Assembly (NCBI RefSeq): GCF_045207785.1
Contig: NZ_CP108776.1
Coordinates: 5,890,001-5,954,000 of the forward strand
Direction of reading: 5' to 3'
DNA from: Embleya sp045207785
GTDB taxonomy: Bacteria > Actinomycetota > Actinomycetes > Streptomycetales > Streptomycetaceae
DNA: 64,000 bases
A program made the translations under genes and the position numbers. The first letter of the stretch is position 1; every line of letters starts with the position of its first letter. Below, one piece after another: positions 25,431 to 34,590 of this stretch. The notes under the pieces were generated by a model. The model searched no databases, was not told the DNA's origin, and worked only from the letters and a program-made list of their open reading frames with translations.

Positions 25431-26171
25431 ATGCGCGTCGGGCTGTTCATCACCTGCGTGAACGACACGCTCTACCCCCGCACGGGGCAGGCCGTCGTGC
25501 GCCTCCTGGAGCGGCTCGGCTGCGACGTGGACTTTCCCGCCGCGCAGACGTGCTGCGGACAGATGCACTGGAACACCGGCTACGGCAGGCGGATCGAGCC
25601 CATGGTCCGCCGGTTCGCGGACACCTTCGCGGGCTACGACGCGGTGGTCACGCCGTCCGGGTCGTGCGGCGCGATGATCCGCGACAACCACCCGCGCGCC
25701 GCCGCACGGGCCGAGGACCACACCCTCGCGGACGCGGTCGCGGCGGTGGTGCCGAAGGTGTACGACCTCACCGAGTTCATCGTCGACGTGCTCGGGGTGA
25801 CCGACGTCGGCGCCTACTTCCCGCACAAGGTCGCCTACCACCCCACCTGCCACTCGCGGCGGCTGATGAGGCTCGGCGACCGGCCCACCGCGCTGTTGCG
25901 CGAGGTGCGCGGCCTCGAACTGCTGGGCCTGCCCGGCGAGGAGGAGTGCTGCGGCTTCGGTGGCACGTTCGCGGTCAAGAACCCCGACGTGTCCACCGCG
26001 ATGGGCACCGACAAGGTCCGGCACGCGGCCGGCACCGGCGCCGAGGTGTTGTGCGCCGCGGACAACTCGTGCCTGATGCACATCGGCGGCCTGATGGATC
26101 GGCAGCGCACCGGCATGCGGGTGCTGCACCTCGCGGAAATCCTCGCCTCCACCGAGAAGGAGCCCGCATGA
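25431..26171 (+). CDS. lutA: L-lactate utilisation protein LutA
   Basis: A 246-residue (Fe-S)-binding subunit of the LutABC L-lactate dehydrogenase complex, which oxidises lactate to pyruvate. Cys-rich CCG-type motifs are intact: TCCGQMHW (about 41-48), GSCGAM (about 79-84) and EECCGFGG (about 173-180). The ATG at 25431 has GAGGAGG upstream. The stop overlaps the lutB start (ATGA). The operator for LutR lies in the leader. Confidence 0.92.
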   Translation: MRVGLFITCVNDTLYPRTGQAVVRLLERLGCDVDFPAAQTCCGQMHWNTGYGRRIEPMVRRFADTFAGYDAVVTPSGSCGAMIRDNHPRAAARAEDHTLADAVAAVVPKVYDLTEFIVDVLGVTDVGAYFPHKVAYHPTCHSRRLMRLGDRPTALLREVRGLELLGLPGEEECCGFGGTFAVKNPDVSTAMGTDKVRHAAGTGAEVLCAADNSCLMHIGGLMDRQRTGMRVLHLAEILASTEKEPA

Positions 26172-27679
26172 CCCGCATGAGCGGCACCGGTCCACCCACG
26201 GGCGCCACGTTCGTGGGAATGCCCCCGTTCCCGGAGGCCGCGCGGGCCGCCGTCGGCGACGCCCAGTTGCGGCACAACCTGCGCAAGGCCACCCACACGA
26301 TCCGCGACAAGCGGGCCCTGGTGGTCGACGAACTCGACGACTGGGCCGAACTGCGCGCGGCCGGTGCCGCGATCAAGGACCGGACGCTGCGCCGGCTCGA
26401 CGAGCACCTGCTCGCCGTCGAGGCGGCGGTCACCGCCGCGGGCGGCACGGTGCACTGGGCCGCCGACGCGGCCGAGGCGAACCGGATCGTCGCCGACCTG
26501 GTCAAGGCCACCGGCGAGACCGAGGTGGTCAAGGTCAAATCGATGGTGACCCAGGAGATCGGGCTGAACGAGGCGCTCGCGGCCGAGGGGATCCGGGCCT
26601 ACGAGACCGACCTGGCCGAGCTGATCGTGCAGTTGGGCGACGACCTGCCCTCGCACATCCTGGTGCCCGCGATCCACCGCAACCGCGCGGAGATCCGGGA
26701 GATCTTCGTGCGCGAGATGGGGGAGTGGGGCATCCCGGCCCCGGAGGGCCTGACCGACGAGCCCGCCGCGCTCGCCGAGGCCGCGCGCCGTCACCTGCGC
26801 GAGCGCTTCCTGAGCGCGAGGGTCGCGGTGTCGGGCGCGAACTTCATCGTGGCCGAGACCGGCACGCTCGTGGTGGTCGAGTCGGAGGGCAACGGGCGGA
26901 TGTGCCTGACCCTGCCGGACACGCTGATCTCGGTGGTGGGGATCGAGAAGGTCGTCCCCACGTGGGCCGACCTGGAGGTCTTCCTCCAGTTGTTGCCGCG
27001 CAGCTCGACCGGGGAGCGGATGAACCCGTACACGTCGATGTGGACGGGGGTCACGCCCGGCGACGGCCCGCAGGACTTCCACCTGGTGTTGCTCGACAAC
27101 GGCCGCACGGACGTGCTGGCGGACCGGACCGGTCGGCAGGCGCTGCGCTGCATCCGGTGTTCGGCCTGCCTGAACGTGTGCCCGGTGTACGAGCGCACCG
27201 GCGGGCACGCGTACGGCTCGGTGTATCCGGGCCCGATCGGCGCGATCCTGGTGCCGCAGCTCAAGGGCGTCGCGACGGGGAAGGTCGACGCGCAGACCGC
27301 GTCGCTGCCGTACGCGTCCTCGCTGTGCGGCGCCTGCTACGAGGTGTGCCCGGTCGCGATCGACATCCCGGAGGTGCTGGTGCACCTGCGCGAACAGGTC
27401 GTCGAGGGTGGCGGGCACCGGGCCGAGAAGGCCGCGATGAAGGCGGCGGAGTGGGTGCTCGACGACCCGAAGCGGTTGCGGAGGGTACAGCGCGTCGCGG
27501 CGCGCTCGCGCAAGCTGATCCCCAAGCGGGCGCCGGGCCCCGGCGCGGCGTGGACCGACAGCCGGTCGATCCCGGAGGTGCCGGCCGAGTCGTTCCGGGA
27601 CTGGTGGGTGCGCGAGCGGAGCGGGCCCGGGAGCGGGGCCGCCGGCGCGCCGAGGAAGACCGAGGAGGACGGCCGATGA
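26168..27679 (+). CDS. lutB: Iron-sulfur lactate utilisation protein LutB
   Basis: 503 residues. The N-terminal ~300 residues are an LUD domain (HNLRKATHTIRDKR, KVKSMVTQEIGLN). Two 4Fe-4S clusters follow: CIRCSACLNVCP (about 327-338) and CGACYEVCPVAI (about 385-396). It passes electrons from lactate in the LutABC complex. The start ATG at 26168 overlaps the lutA stop; another ATG lies three codons on. The stop overlaps lutC by the same ATGA pattern, so all three subunits are coupled. The last ~25 residues are Gly/Arg-rich. Confidence 0.93.
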   Translation: MTRMSGTGPPTGATFVGMPPFPEAARAAVGDAQLRHNLRKATHTIRDKRALVVDELDDWAELRAAGAAIKDRTLRRLDEHLLAVEAAVTAAGGTVHWAADAAEANRIVADLVKATGETEVVKVKSMVTQEIGLNEALAAEGIRAYETDLAELIVQLGDDLPSHILVPAIHRNRAEIREIFVREMGEWGIPAPEGLTDEPAALAEAARRHLRERFLSARVAVSGANFIVAETGTLVVVESEGNGRMCLTLPDTLISVVGIEKVVPTWADLEVFLQLLPRSSTGERMNPYTSMWTGVTPGDGPQDFHLVLLDNGRTDVLADRTGRQALRCIRCSACLNVCPVYERTGGHAYGSVYPGPIGAILVPQLKGVATGKVDAQTASLPYASSLCGACYEVCPVAIDIPEVLVHLREQVVEGGGHRAEKAAMKAAEWVLDDPKRLRRVQRVAARSRKLIPKRAPGPGAAWTDSRSIPEVPAESFRDWWVRERSGPGSGAAGAPRKTEEDGR

Positions 27680-28329
27680 GTGCGCGTGACGTGATCCTGG
27701 CCCGGGTGCGCGCGGCCCTTGTGGACGTGCCGCGCGACGAGGTGTTCGCGGTGCCGCGCGAGTACGCGCGGGAGCACGTGGGCGAAGGCGTGCTCGAACT
27801 GCTCGTCGAGCACCTGCGCGACTATCGGGCGCTCGTGCACGAGGTCGCCGAGGACGACCTCGCGGACGCGATCGCGCGGGCGGTGCAGCGGCGCGGGGCC
27901 CGGCGGGTGGTGATCCCGGCGGGGCTGCCGGACGGGTGGACGGCCGGGCTGGGGGAGGGGGTGTGCGTACCGGACGGATGGTTGTACGACAGTCCTATTA
28001 ATAACGGGCCCATGTTGTCGGTCGCCGATCTCGACGGCACCGACGGGGTGCTCACCGCGTCCGCCGTCGCGATCGCCGAGACCGGCACCATCGTGCTCGA
28101 CGCCGGGCCGGGGCAGGGGCGGCGCGCGCTGAGCCTGGTGCCGGACTGGCACCTGTGCGTCGTGCGGGCCGCGGACGTCGTCGCGTCGGTCCCGCGGGCG
28201 CTGGAACGACTGGCCCCGGGACGGCCGCAGACCTGGATCTCCGGGCCCTCCGCGACCAGCGACATCGAGCTCGACCGGGTCGAGGGGGTACACGGGCCCA
28301 GGACCCTCGAAGTCCTGATCGTGCGGTGA
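27676..28329 (+). CDS. lutC: Lactate utilisation protein LutC
   Basis: A 217-residue LUD-domain protein and third subunit of the lactate complex. The domain spans about 75-215, with SVADLDGTDGVLTASAVAIAETGTIV and the conserved PRALERL helix. The ATG at 27676 overlaps the lutB stop. It ends the operon; the next gene starts 30 bp on and may be read from the same transcript. Confidence 0.9.
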   Translation: MSARDVILARVRAALVDVPRDEVFAVPREYAREHVGEGVLELLVEHLRDYRALVHEVAEDDLADAIARAVQRRGARRVVIPAGLPDGWTAGLGEGVCVPDGWLYDSPINNGPMLSVADLDGTDGVLTASAVAIAETGTIVLDAGPGQGRRALSLVPDWHLCVVRAADVVASVPRALERLAPGRPQTWISGPSATSDIELDRVEGVHGPRTLEVLIVR

Positions 28330-28359
28330 TGTCCCGCCGATCATTTACAGTCCATAGGC

Positions 28360-29034
28360 GTGGCACCTGATACGAAGGCACTCGTCCGCTCGACCAAGAA
28401 CCTGATGGAGATGGTCGACCTCCTGGGCAACACCAGCCCGCCCGAGGCGTACGACGCGATCGCCGAGCAACTGGCGAACACGCGTCGGCTGCTCGGACAA
28501 CTGGTCGCGCCCGTCCCGACCACGTTGTGCAACGAGCATCCGTACGGCCCGGTCGACGAGGACGCGCGGGACAAGTGCCTGTTCTGCGAGAACCGGCGGC
28601 GGCGCGGGCGGGCCCGGGACGCCGCCGACGCGCGGCCGCGCTCCGCCCCGTGTCCGCGGCATCCCGAGCGCGGGCTGCTCGCGCTCGGCGAGACGTGCCC
28701 GCTGTGCGGCGGCCCCGAGGGCGTGCCGATGCCGCGGCAGGGCGTCCCGTCGGTGCGCGACCCGAGGCCGGCCCCGCTCTCGGGCGCGCGCGGCGTGGAC
28801 ATGCGCCTGACGGTGCTCACCCAGCAGCTGGCGGGGATGGCCGGGGAGGCGGGCCAGGACCCGCGCGGCGAGGCGTTGCTGGCGGCGGCGGTCGACGTGC
28901 TCAAGGGCGCGCAGGGCCTGATCCAGGCGGCGAACGCGTTCTCCGACGGCCGCGGCGACGAGGCGTACAACACCGCCACGCGCTCGGCCCGGGGGTTGCG
29001 GACGACGGCGGCCGGGGTGCTGGAGGACCTCTAG
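28360..29034 (+). CDS. Orphan protein with two CxxH/CxxC zinc-finger-like motifs
   Basis: 224 residues, no known family. A helical N-terminus (1-50) is followed by two spaced metal-binding motifs of the same form: C57-x2-H60-x12-C73-x2-C76 and C98-x2-H101-x11-C113-x2-C116. An Arg-rich linker joins them (about 78-97). The C-terminal ~80 residues are helical (LTQQLAGMAG, LLAAAVDVLKGAQ). GTG at 28360 is the start. It lies 30 bp after lutC on the same strand, perhaps co-transcribed. The conserved spacing strongly suggests two zinc sites; nucleic-acid or protein binding is a guess. Confidence 0.65.
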   Translation: MAPDTKALVRSTKNLMEMVDLLGNTSPPEAYDAIAEQLANTRRLLGQLVAPVPTTLCNEHPYGPVDEDARDKCLFCENRRRRGRARDAADARPRSAPCPRHPERGLLALGETCPLCGGPEGVPMPRQGVPSVRDPRPAPLSGARGVDMRLTVLTQQLAGMAGEAGQDPRGEALLAAAVDVLKGAQGLIQAANAFSDGRGDEAYNTATRSARGLRTTAAGVLEDL

Positions 29035-29127
29035 GGCGGCCCCAGCGGCACCGATCGCGCCCGGTGTTTGGCCCCGTGGGTGACGGGCAGGCGAAGGCAC
29101 GTAGCCGTCACCGTTTGGGAGGGATGC

Positions 29128-29697
29128 ATGGCATCCGAGCTTCAGGGCCTCACCGTCGCGTTTCTCGTCGCCCCCGAGGGCGTCGAGCAGGTAGAGCTGA
29201 CCGAGCCGTGGACGGCCGTCGAACGGGCGGGGGGTACCCCGAAACTGATCTCCACGAAGGCCGGCGAGGTGCAGGGCTTCGACCACTTCGACCGGGCCGA
29301 CACGTTCCACGTGAACGCGGGCATCGACGCGGTCGGCTCGGGCGACTTCGACGCGCTGGTGCTGCCCGGCGGGGTCGGCAATCCGGATTTCCTGCGGACC
29401 CAGCCCAAGGCGGTCGAGTTCATCCGGCGGTTCTTCGAGGAGGGCAAGCCGGTCGCGGCGATCTGTCACGCGATGTGGACGCTGATCGAGGCGGATGTCG
29501 TTCGCGGCCGGCAGCTCACGTCGTGGCCGAGTCTGCGCACCGACCTCGAGAACGCCGGCGCGACCTGGCTCGACGAGGCCGTGGTGGTGTGTACCGCCGG
29601 GACGAACACGCTGGTCACCAGCCGCAAGCCGGAGGATCTGCCGGCGTTCGACAAGGCGCTCGTGGCGGAGTTCGCGGTGGCGGGGAAGCGTCGATAG
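29128..29697 (+). CDS. DJ-1/PfpI family protein
   Basis: A 189-residue class I glutamine-amidotransferase-like protein. The nucleophile Cys is in AAICHAMWTLI (about 113), the conserved Glu of the family is in the first helix region (APEGVEQVELTEPW), and VLPGG is intact. Members act as deglycases, proteases, hydratases or stress proteins; the exact role cannot be told from sequence. ATG at 29128 has TTGGGAGGG just upstream. Confidence 0.85.
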   Translation: MASELQGLTVAFLVAPEGVEQVELTEPWTAVERAGGTPKLISTKAGEVQGFDHFDRADTFHVNAGIDAVGSGDFDALVLPGGVGNPDFLRTQPKAVEFIRRFFEEGKPVAAICHAMWTLIEADVVRGRQLTSWPSLRTDLENAGATWLDEAVVVCTAGTNTLVTSRKPEDLPAFDKALVAEFAVAGKRR

Positions 29698-29734
29698 CGA
29701 GGGCGGCTTCGGTCGAGCCCCGGGCCCGGCGCCG

Positions 29735-30277
29735 TCAGCCCTCGTAGGTCGAGGCGGTCGGGTCGTGGCCGTTCCACACGACGAACACCGATGAGGTGCG
29801 TCCGTTGTTGGTGAAGTCCACCCGGATCCACGTGGTGCTGGGCCACACCTTGACCGACCACCCCGTGTTCGGGGTCGCCGCGACCAGCGTCGCGGACGTC
29901 GCCTGGTATTTGAACGACGCCCGCCCGCCGCGCACCTCGAAGCTCTGTACCGCGCTCGCGAGCTGATCGGCGCGCTTTTGCGTGGGCGGCGGGGCCGACG
30001 TCGTCGGGGGCTTGGTGGACGGCGGGGCGGACGAGGACGCGGGGGTGCGGTTGGTCGCGGAGATCAGGTCCGGCGCGGCGCTGGTCGTGACCGCGTCGGG
30101 TACCGGTGGCGAGGCCGTCACGGGCGGCGGCGGCTCGTCCCCGGCGGTGAACGTGGGGGCCTGCGGCGCCTCGAACACGGTGTTGCGCAGCACGCTTCGG
30201 ACACCCCACCAGGACAGCGCGACGGCGACCGCGGTCACCGCGAGCCAGACCGAGATCGACGTGATGGTTCTCCGCAC
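29735..30277 (-). CDS. Membrane-anchored protein with Thr/Pro-rich linker
   Basis: 180 residues. One membrane segment (about 8-28, rich in Trp/Val/Leu) is followed by a Pro/Thr/Ser-rich linker (about 35-95) that should span the cell wall. A C-terminal beta domain (about 100-180; FEVRGGRASFKYQATSATLV, WSVKVWPSTTWIRVDF) is outside. Known families are not recognised. GTG at 30277 has GGAAGGA upstream. It is divergent from a two-component system, with 75 bp between the starts, so it may be the system's target or accessory sensor. Confidence 0.7.
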   Translation of the reverse strand: MRRTITSISVWLAVTAVAVALSWWGVRSVLRNTVFEAPQAPTFTAGDEPPPPVTASPPVPDAVTTSAAPDLISATNRTPASSSAPPSTKPPTTSAPPPTQKRADQLASAVQSFEVRGGRASFKYQATSATLVAATPNTGWSVKVWPSTTWIRVDFTNNGRTSSVFVVWNGHDPTASTYEG

Positions 30278-30352
30278 GAGCCCTATCCTTCCGCCACGGT
30301 GTTCCCCCTCCGAGGCGGGGTGGACCGGGGAGTACGAGTACGGTTCCGAACC

Positions 30353-31030
30353 ATGGCACAGGTGCTCGTGGTCGAGGACGACCAATTCGTTCGTTCCGCG
30401 TTGATCCGATATCTCACCTCGGCCTCTCACACGGTTCGGAGCGTCGGAACAGCTCTCGAAGCATTGCGCGAAGTGGCTCAATATCCCTTCGACGTGGTCA
30501 TTCTGGACCTCGGATTGCCTGATCTGGACGGCTCCGAGGCATTGAAGATGTTGCGCGGCATATCGGATGTGCCCGTGATCATCGCGACCGCGCGCGACGA
30601 CGAGGCCGAGGTGGTGCGACTGCTCAACGCCGGCGCCGACGACTACGTGACGAAGCCGTTCTCGGGCGAACACCTGGGCGCCCGGCTGTCCGCGGTGCTG
30701 CGTCGCGCGCGTGGCCGGACCGCGGGAGACGTGCTCACCACCGGCGGACTGCGGATCGACATCCGCCGCCGGGAGGCCGAACTCGACGGTCGGACGCTGG
30801 AGCTGACGCGGCGTGAGTTCGACCTGCTGGCCTTCCTCGCGGCTCGGGCCGGGACCGTGGTGCCGCGGCGGGAGATCCTGGCCGAGGTGTGGGGCCAGTC
30901 GTACGGCGACGACCAGACGATCGACGTACACCTGTCGTGGCTGCGCCGAAAGCTCGGCGAGAAGGCCCGGCAGCCGAGATACCTGCATACCGTGCGTGGT
31001 GTCGGGGTGAAGCTGGAGCCGCCGGCGTGA
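30353..31030 (+). CDS. OmpR-family response regulator
   Basis: 225 residues. The receiver domain (1-118) has the acidic pair EDD, the phospho-acceptor Asp in VVILDLGLPDLDG, the Thr in IIATARDD and the Lys in VTKPFSG. The C-terminal winged-helix domain (about 128-222) includes LELTRREFDLLAFLA and the recognition helix DVHLSWLRRKLGE. Start ATG at 30353. Its stop overlaps the kinase start (GTGA), so the pair is coupled. Confidence 0.93.
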   Translation: MAQVLVVEDDQFVRSALIRYLTSASHTVRSVGTALEALREVAQYPFDVVILDLGLPDLDGSEALKMLRGISDVPVIIATARDDEAEVVRLLNAGADDYVTKPFSGEHLGARLSAVLRRARGRTAGDVLTTGGLRIDIRRREAELDGRTLELTRREFDLLAFLAARAGTVVPRREILAEVWGQSYGDDQTIDVHLSWLRRKLGEKARQPRYLHTVRGVGVKLEPPA

Positions 31031-32463
31031 GGGCCGACCCGGGCGGGACGGCCGCGACCGAGGACGGGCCGGCCGGGAAGCCCCCGCGACCGCCGAGGGG
31101 CCTGCGCGGGACGCTCGTTCGGGTCTCGCTCGCGGTCACCACGATGGTCGCCCTGGCGTTCCTGATCCCGCTGGTGCTGGTGATTCGCGAGATCGCCGCG
31201 GACCGCACGTTCACCGACGCGGAGCGGCAGGCCGCGGCGCTGCAACCGGCGTTGGTGATCACGACCGATCGGGCGGCGCTGGAGCCGGCGGTGGCGAGTG
31301 TGCCGGCCGGTTCGAGCGGGCGGATCGCGATCCACCTGCCGGACGGATCCGTACTCGGCCGCCCGCGCGCGAGCGAGCGCAGCATCGCCACGGCCCGTGA
31401 GTCGGCCCGCGCGTTCCGGGTCCGGGCGGGCAGCGGGTGGGCGCTGCTGCAACCGCTGGTGCTGGACCAGGGGCGGATCACGGTGATCGAGGTGTACGTC
31501 CCGGACGGCGACCTGGACCACGGCGTGACCACGGCGTGGTTGGTCCTGACCGGCGTCGCCGTCGTGCTCGTCGGCGGCTCGGTGGTGGTCGCGGACCGGC
31601 TCGGCGCGCAGGTCGTGCGGTCGGCGCGGGGCCTCGCCTCGGCGGCCCGGTCGCTGGGTACGGGGGACTTGGAGGCGCGGATCACGCCACAGGGGCCGTC
31701 CGAACTCCAGGAGGCCGCCACGTCGTTCAACACGATGGCGGATCGGGTCGAGCAACTGCTGGCCAACGAGCGGGAGATGGCCGCCGACCTGTCGCACCGG
31801 CTGCGCACCCCGCTGACCGCGTTGCGGCTGAACGCGGCGGCGCTGGGCGAGGATCCGGTCGCCGAGCAGACCCGGAACGCGGTCGCGCAGTTGGAACGCG
31901 AGGTGGACGAGCTGATCCGCACGGCCCGGCGGCAGAGCGCGAGCGTCGAACTCGTGGGCTGCGACGCGGCCGAGGTGGTCCGCGACCGGATGGACTTCTG
32001 GTCCGCGCTCGCCGAGGACGAGGACCGGCCGTGGCAACTGGTGGGCGCGGACGTGCCGGTGCGGGTTCCGGTGCCCCGGGGCGAACTGGCGGCCGGGATC
32101 GACGCGATGCTCGGGAACGTGTTCCGGCACACCGAGGAGGGCGTGCCGTTCTCGGTCACGCTGCATTCGGGCAAGGACGCGGTGATCCTGCTCGTGGCCG
32201 ACGGCGGCCCGGGCATCGCCGACGCGGAGGCCGCGCTGCGGCGCGGGCACGGCGAGGGCGGGGAGGGCTCGACGGGTCTGGGACTGGACATCGTGCGGCG
32301 GCTCGCCGAGGCCACCGGCGGAGAGGTCGAGGTGGGGCGGTCGATGCTCGGCGGGACGGAGATCAGTGTTCGGCTCGGGGCAGGCCGTGCGACCTCGGTC
32401 ACACGCAGGAGTCGCCGCGCCGTGAAGGGTCGGCGCGGACGGCGACGAACCCCGATTTCCTGA
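31027..32463 (+). CDS. Sensor histidine kinase
   Basis: 478 residues. A Pro/Gly-rich N-terminus is followed by a first membrane segment (about 37-57), an extracytoplasmic sensor region of about 110 residues, a second segment (about 170-192), HAMP (about 192-245), a dimerisation domain with the phospho-His in ADLSHRLRTPLTALRL, and an HATPase domain with an N-box near NVFRHT, DGGPGI and STGLGLDIVRR. The start is GTG at 31027 inside the regulator's stop. The signal is unknown. The last ~25 residues are very basic. Confidence 0.92.
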   Translation: MRADPGGTAATEDGPAGKPPRPPRGLRGTLVRVSLAVTTMVALAFLIPLVLVIREIAADRTFTDAERQAAALQPALVITTDRAALEPAVASVPAGSSGRIAIHLPDGSVLGRPRASERSIATARESARAFRVRAGSGWALLQPLVLDQGRITVIEVYVPDGDLDHGVTTAWLVLTGVAVVLVGGSVVVADRLGAQVVRSARGLASAARSLGTGDLEARITPQGPSELQEAATSFNTMADRVEQLLANEREMAADLSHRLRTPLTALRLNAAALGEDPVAEQTRNAVAQLEREVDELIRTARRQSASVELVGCDAAEVVRDRMDFWSALAEDEDRPWQLVGADVPVRVPVPRGELAAGIDAMLGNVFRHTEEGVPFSVTLHSGKDAVILLVADGGPGIADAEAALRRGHGEGGEGSTGLGLDIVRRLAEATGGEVEVGRSMLGGTEISVRLGAGRATSVTRRSRRAVKGRRGRRRTPIS

Positions 32464-32597
32464 CTCTGTGTGGTGGCTCGTGTGCCGCCCGGCACATCGG
32501 GCGGAGTCGACCCTTAAGTGGGCCTTAAACCCTCGTCCGAGACCAAATCCGGGCGGGTCGACAGGTGTTCTTCGGCCACGGTTTTTACTAGCCTTCT

Positions 32598-32787
32598 GAA
32601 CGACGGTCCATCCGGAAACCAACGGGACTCCCCCCTTTCCGGGTGGCCCAGGCGCAGCCCAATCCCCCCCAGGGTCTGTAGCCGTTCGGGGATCTCGCAT
32701 CCCCGGCCGCTCGTGTCCCCACCCCCACCCGGGGCGCGACCGGCAGGCCCGACCCGAGAGCCTTGCTCTCGGGTCGGGCTCTTTTTT
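32598..32787 (+). ncRNA. 6C-type actinobacterial RNA
   Basis: Two neighbouring hairpins carry C-runs in their loops, the hallmark of the 6C RNA of actinomycetes. Hairpin 1 has stem CCGGAAA/TTTCCGG (32612-32618 with 32636-32642) and six C at 32630-32635. Hairpin 2 has a stem near CAGGC/GTCTG (32649-32653 with 32674-32678) and seven C at 32664-32670. A third hairpin (CGGGGAT/ATCCCCG, 32687-32705) and a strong terminator follow. A -10-like TACTAG is at 32586-32591; the 5' end at 32598 is an estimate. Confidence 0.7.
32747..32787 (+). terminator. Rho-independent terminator of the 6C RNA
   Basis: A perfect 15-bp stem (32747-32761 with 32765-32779), loop CTT, then TCTTTTTT. It is by far the best intrinsic terminator in the window, and it points to the + strand. 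Confidence 0.9.
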
Positions 32788-32790
32788 ATG

Positions 32791-33083
32791 GGCGGCTTTG
32801 CCGCCGGCTCCCGAAGCACCGCTTTTTCTCTCCCCCGCTACGCTCCTCCGAGAAAAAGCGGCACTCCGCTCGCACGTCGCCGTCCCTCCGCAAGCTCCGG
32901 GCCGTCGACGTCAGTGAAAACCTGCGGCCTCCGGCCGCTCTCCTCGCTGCGCTCGTCGATCACGAGCGTGACCCGGTCGGTGGGCGCTGACGCGCCGAAC
33001 CGCACCGACCCGGCTCCCTCGATCCGGTGGACCTCACCCCGAAACCGATCGGCGCCCCGCCCGCCCCGCCGTGGCTCAACCCC
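32791..33083. other. Inverted repeats between 6C RNA and flavoprotein gene
   Basis: Nearly 300 bp without a gene. GGCGGC-TTT-GCCGCC is at 32791-32805. A perfect 12-bp inverted repeat, CCGCTTTTTCTC (32819-32830) with GAGAAAAAGCGG (32850-32861), has a 19-nt loop and A/T-runs in both arms; it could terminate the convergent flavoprotein transcript. Confidence 0.6.
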
Positions 33084-34313
33084 CTACAGCGCCCCCACCT
33101 TCGCCAGGAACGCCTTGGTCTTCTCCGGGTCGTACATGAACTCCTCGAACTCCACCGGGTTGTCGAAGGCGCTCATGATCGCGTCGCAGACCGCCGGGTT
33201 CTCGTTCCCGGCGCCCATCAGCATCTGGACATGCGCCGGCGGCGCGCCCAGCAGGGATGTGGAGAACTTCACGCCGTGTCGGGCACGGTCCCAGAAGGCG
33301 TCGAAGAGGGTCTGCATCCACTCGGCGTCGAACGGCCGGTCGCCGTGGGCCAGGATCGCCCGCAGGTACAGGTCGGCCGCGCGGGCCGCGTTGTTGGAGC
33401 CCTGTCCGCTCAGCGGGTCGTTGGTGACCAGGACGTCGCCGATGCCCAGGGCCAGGCCGCCGGAGGGGAGTTCGGCGATCGGCTTGCGCACGATCGGGGA
33501 GAATCCGCCGCTGAGCACGCACATCGGGTCGGTCAGCTCGGCCCGGCTGATCCGGTCGTGGTCCCACGGCGCGAACCGCCGGACCAGCTCGCGCATCAGG
33601 GCCCAGTGCTCGTCGGGGTCGCGGACGCCGCCGAACACGTCGAGCGGGCCGCCCGGGACCGCCTCGAGCAGGATGATGTCGCAGGGGCCGGACAGCGTCA
33701 GGCCCGGGAACATGATGATCTCGCCGGCCTCGGGGATGCCGTTCACGTGCAGCGCGTCGTATCCGACCTCGGGCCGGGGGGTGGCGCCGTGGAAGTACGC
33801 GACCGCCAACTGGCGCTGTGGCGTGGTGAACTCGGACTTGTCGTGATCCCGGTCGAACATCGACACCAGTTCGCCCTTGCCGGCGGCCACCACCACGAGG
33901 TCGTAGTTGCGGGTGTACCAGTCGATGTCGGAGACCGCGACGGGGTGCACGACGAGGTTGCCGCCGCGCTCCACGAACAGCTCCATCCACGCGGGCATCT
34001 TCATCCGCTGGTCCACCGACTGTGCGCCGCCCATCTCGCCGAGCCAGTTCACCACCGGAGTGCCGTCCGGGCCCGGGATGGTGAACCCCGCGCGCGGGAT
34101 CGGTGGCACCTGGTCGGCCCACAGGTCGAGCCCGTACGGCTTCTCCAGTTCGATCGTCGACGGCATCATGATCTGCGTCGAGGTCACCCGGGCCGCGCGG
34201 ATCTCGTCCGGGGTCCGCTCGGTCATGATGGTCACGTTGTAGCCGTGGGCCAGCAGTCCGAGGCCGAGTTGAAGCCCGGACTGCCCGGCACCGACTATGA
34301 GGATCCTGCGCAT
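33084..34313 (-). CDS. Styrene-monooxygenase-like FAD flavoprotein
   Basis: A 409-residue single-component FAD-binding protein resembling the StyA oxygenase subunit. It has an N-terminal dinucleotide motif VGAGQSGLQLGLGL (7-20) and a later FAD motif GIGDVLVTNDPLSGQGSNNA (about 290-310). StyA enzymes epoxidise or hydroxylate alkenes or indoles with reduced flavin from a StyB reductase; no StyB gene is next to it, so a reductase must come from elsewhere. The substrate is unknown. Divergent from the acyltransferase gene and convergent with the 6C RNA. Confidence 0.8.
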   Translation of the reverse strand: MRRILIVGAGQSGLQLGLGLLAHGYNVTIMTERTPDEIRAARVTSTQIMMPSTIELEKPYGLDLWADQVPPIPRAGFTIPGPDGTPVVNWLGEMGGAQSVDQRMKMPAWMELFVERGGNLVVHPVAVSDIDWYTRNYDLVVVAAGKGELVSMFDRDHDKSEFTTPQRQLAVAYFHGATPRPEVGYDALHVNGIPEAGEIIMFPGLTLSGPCDIILLEAVPGGPLDVFGGVRDPDEHWALMRELVRRFAPWDHDRISRAELTDPMCVLSGGFSPIVRKPIAELPSGGLALGIGDVLVTNDPLSGQGSNNAARAADLYLRAILAHGDRPFDAEWMQTLFDAFWDRARHGVKFSTSLLGAPPAHVQMLMGAGNENPAVCDAIMSAFDNPVEFEEFMYDPEKTKAFLAKVGAL

Positions 34314-34590
34314 CGATGGAGTCCCTTCCCCTGATCAAGGTCGCCAGCATCGTATGGCTCGCGCTGCGTGTTCACCGGAACACATGCCGGGCAGGGATCC
34401 CGATCACGGTCGTCGCGCTCCGGCGGTCCGCGCGCAGCGGCGCCGGCGACACGCTCGCCGATGCCGTCGTTCGTCCGGTCGGCGGACCCCTACACTGCGA
34501 CGGCTCGTCGGGCCCCGCGCGGTCTGCCGCCGGCCGACGACGGTGACGTCCGGGGGACCGGAGGATCCGAATCAATGGAGGGAGAAGGCC

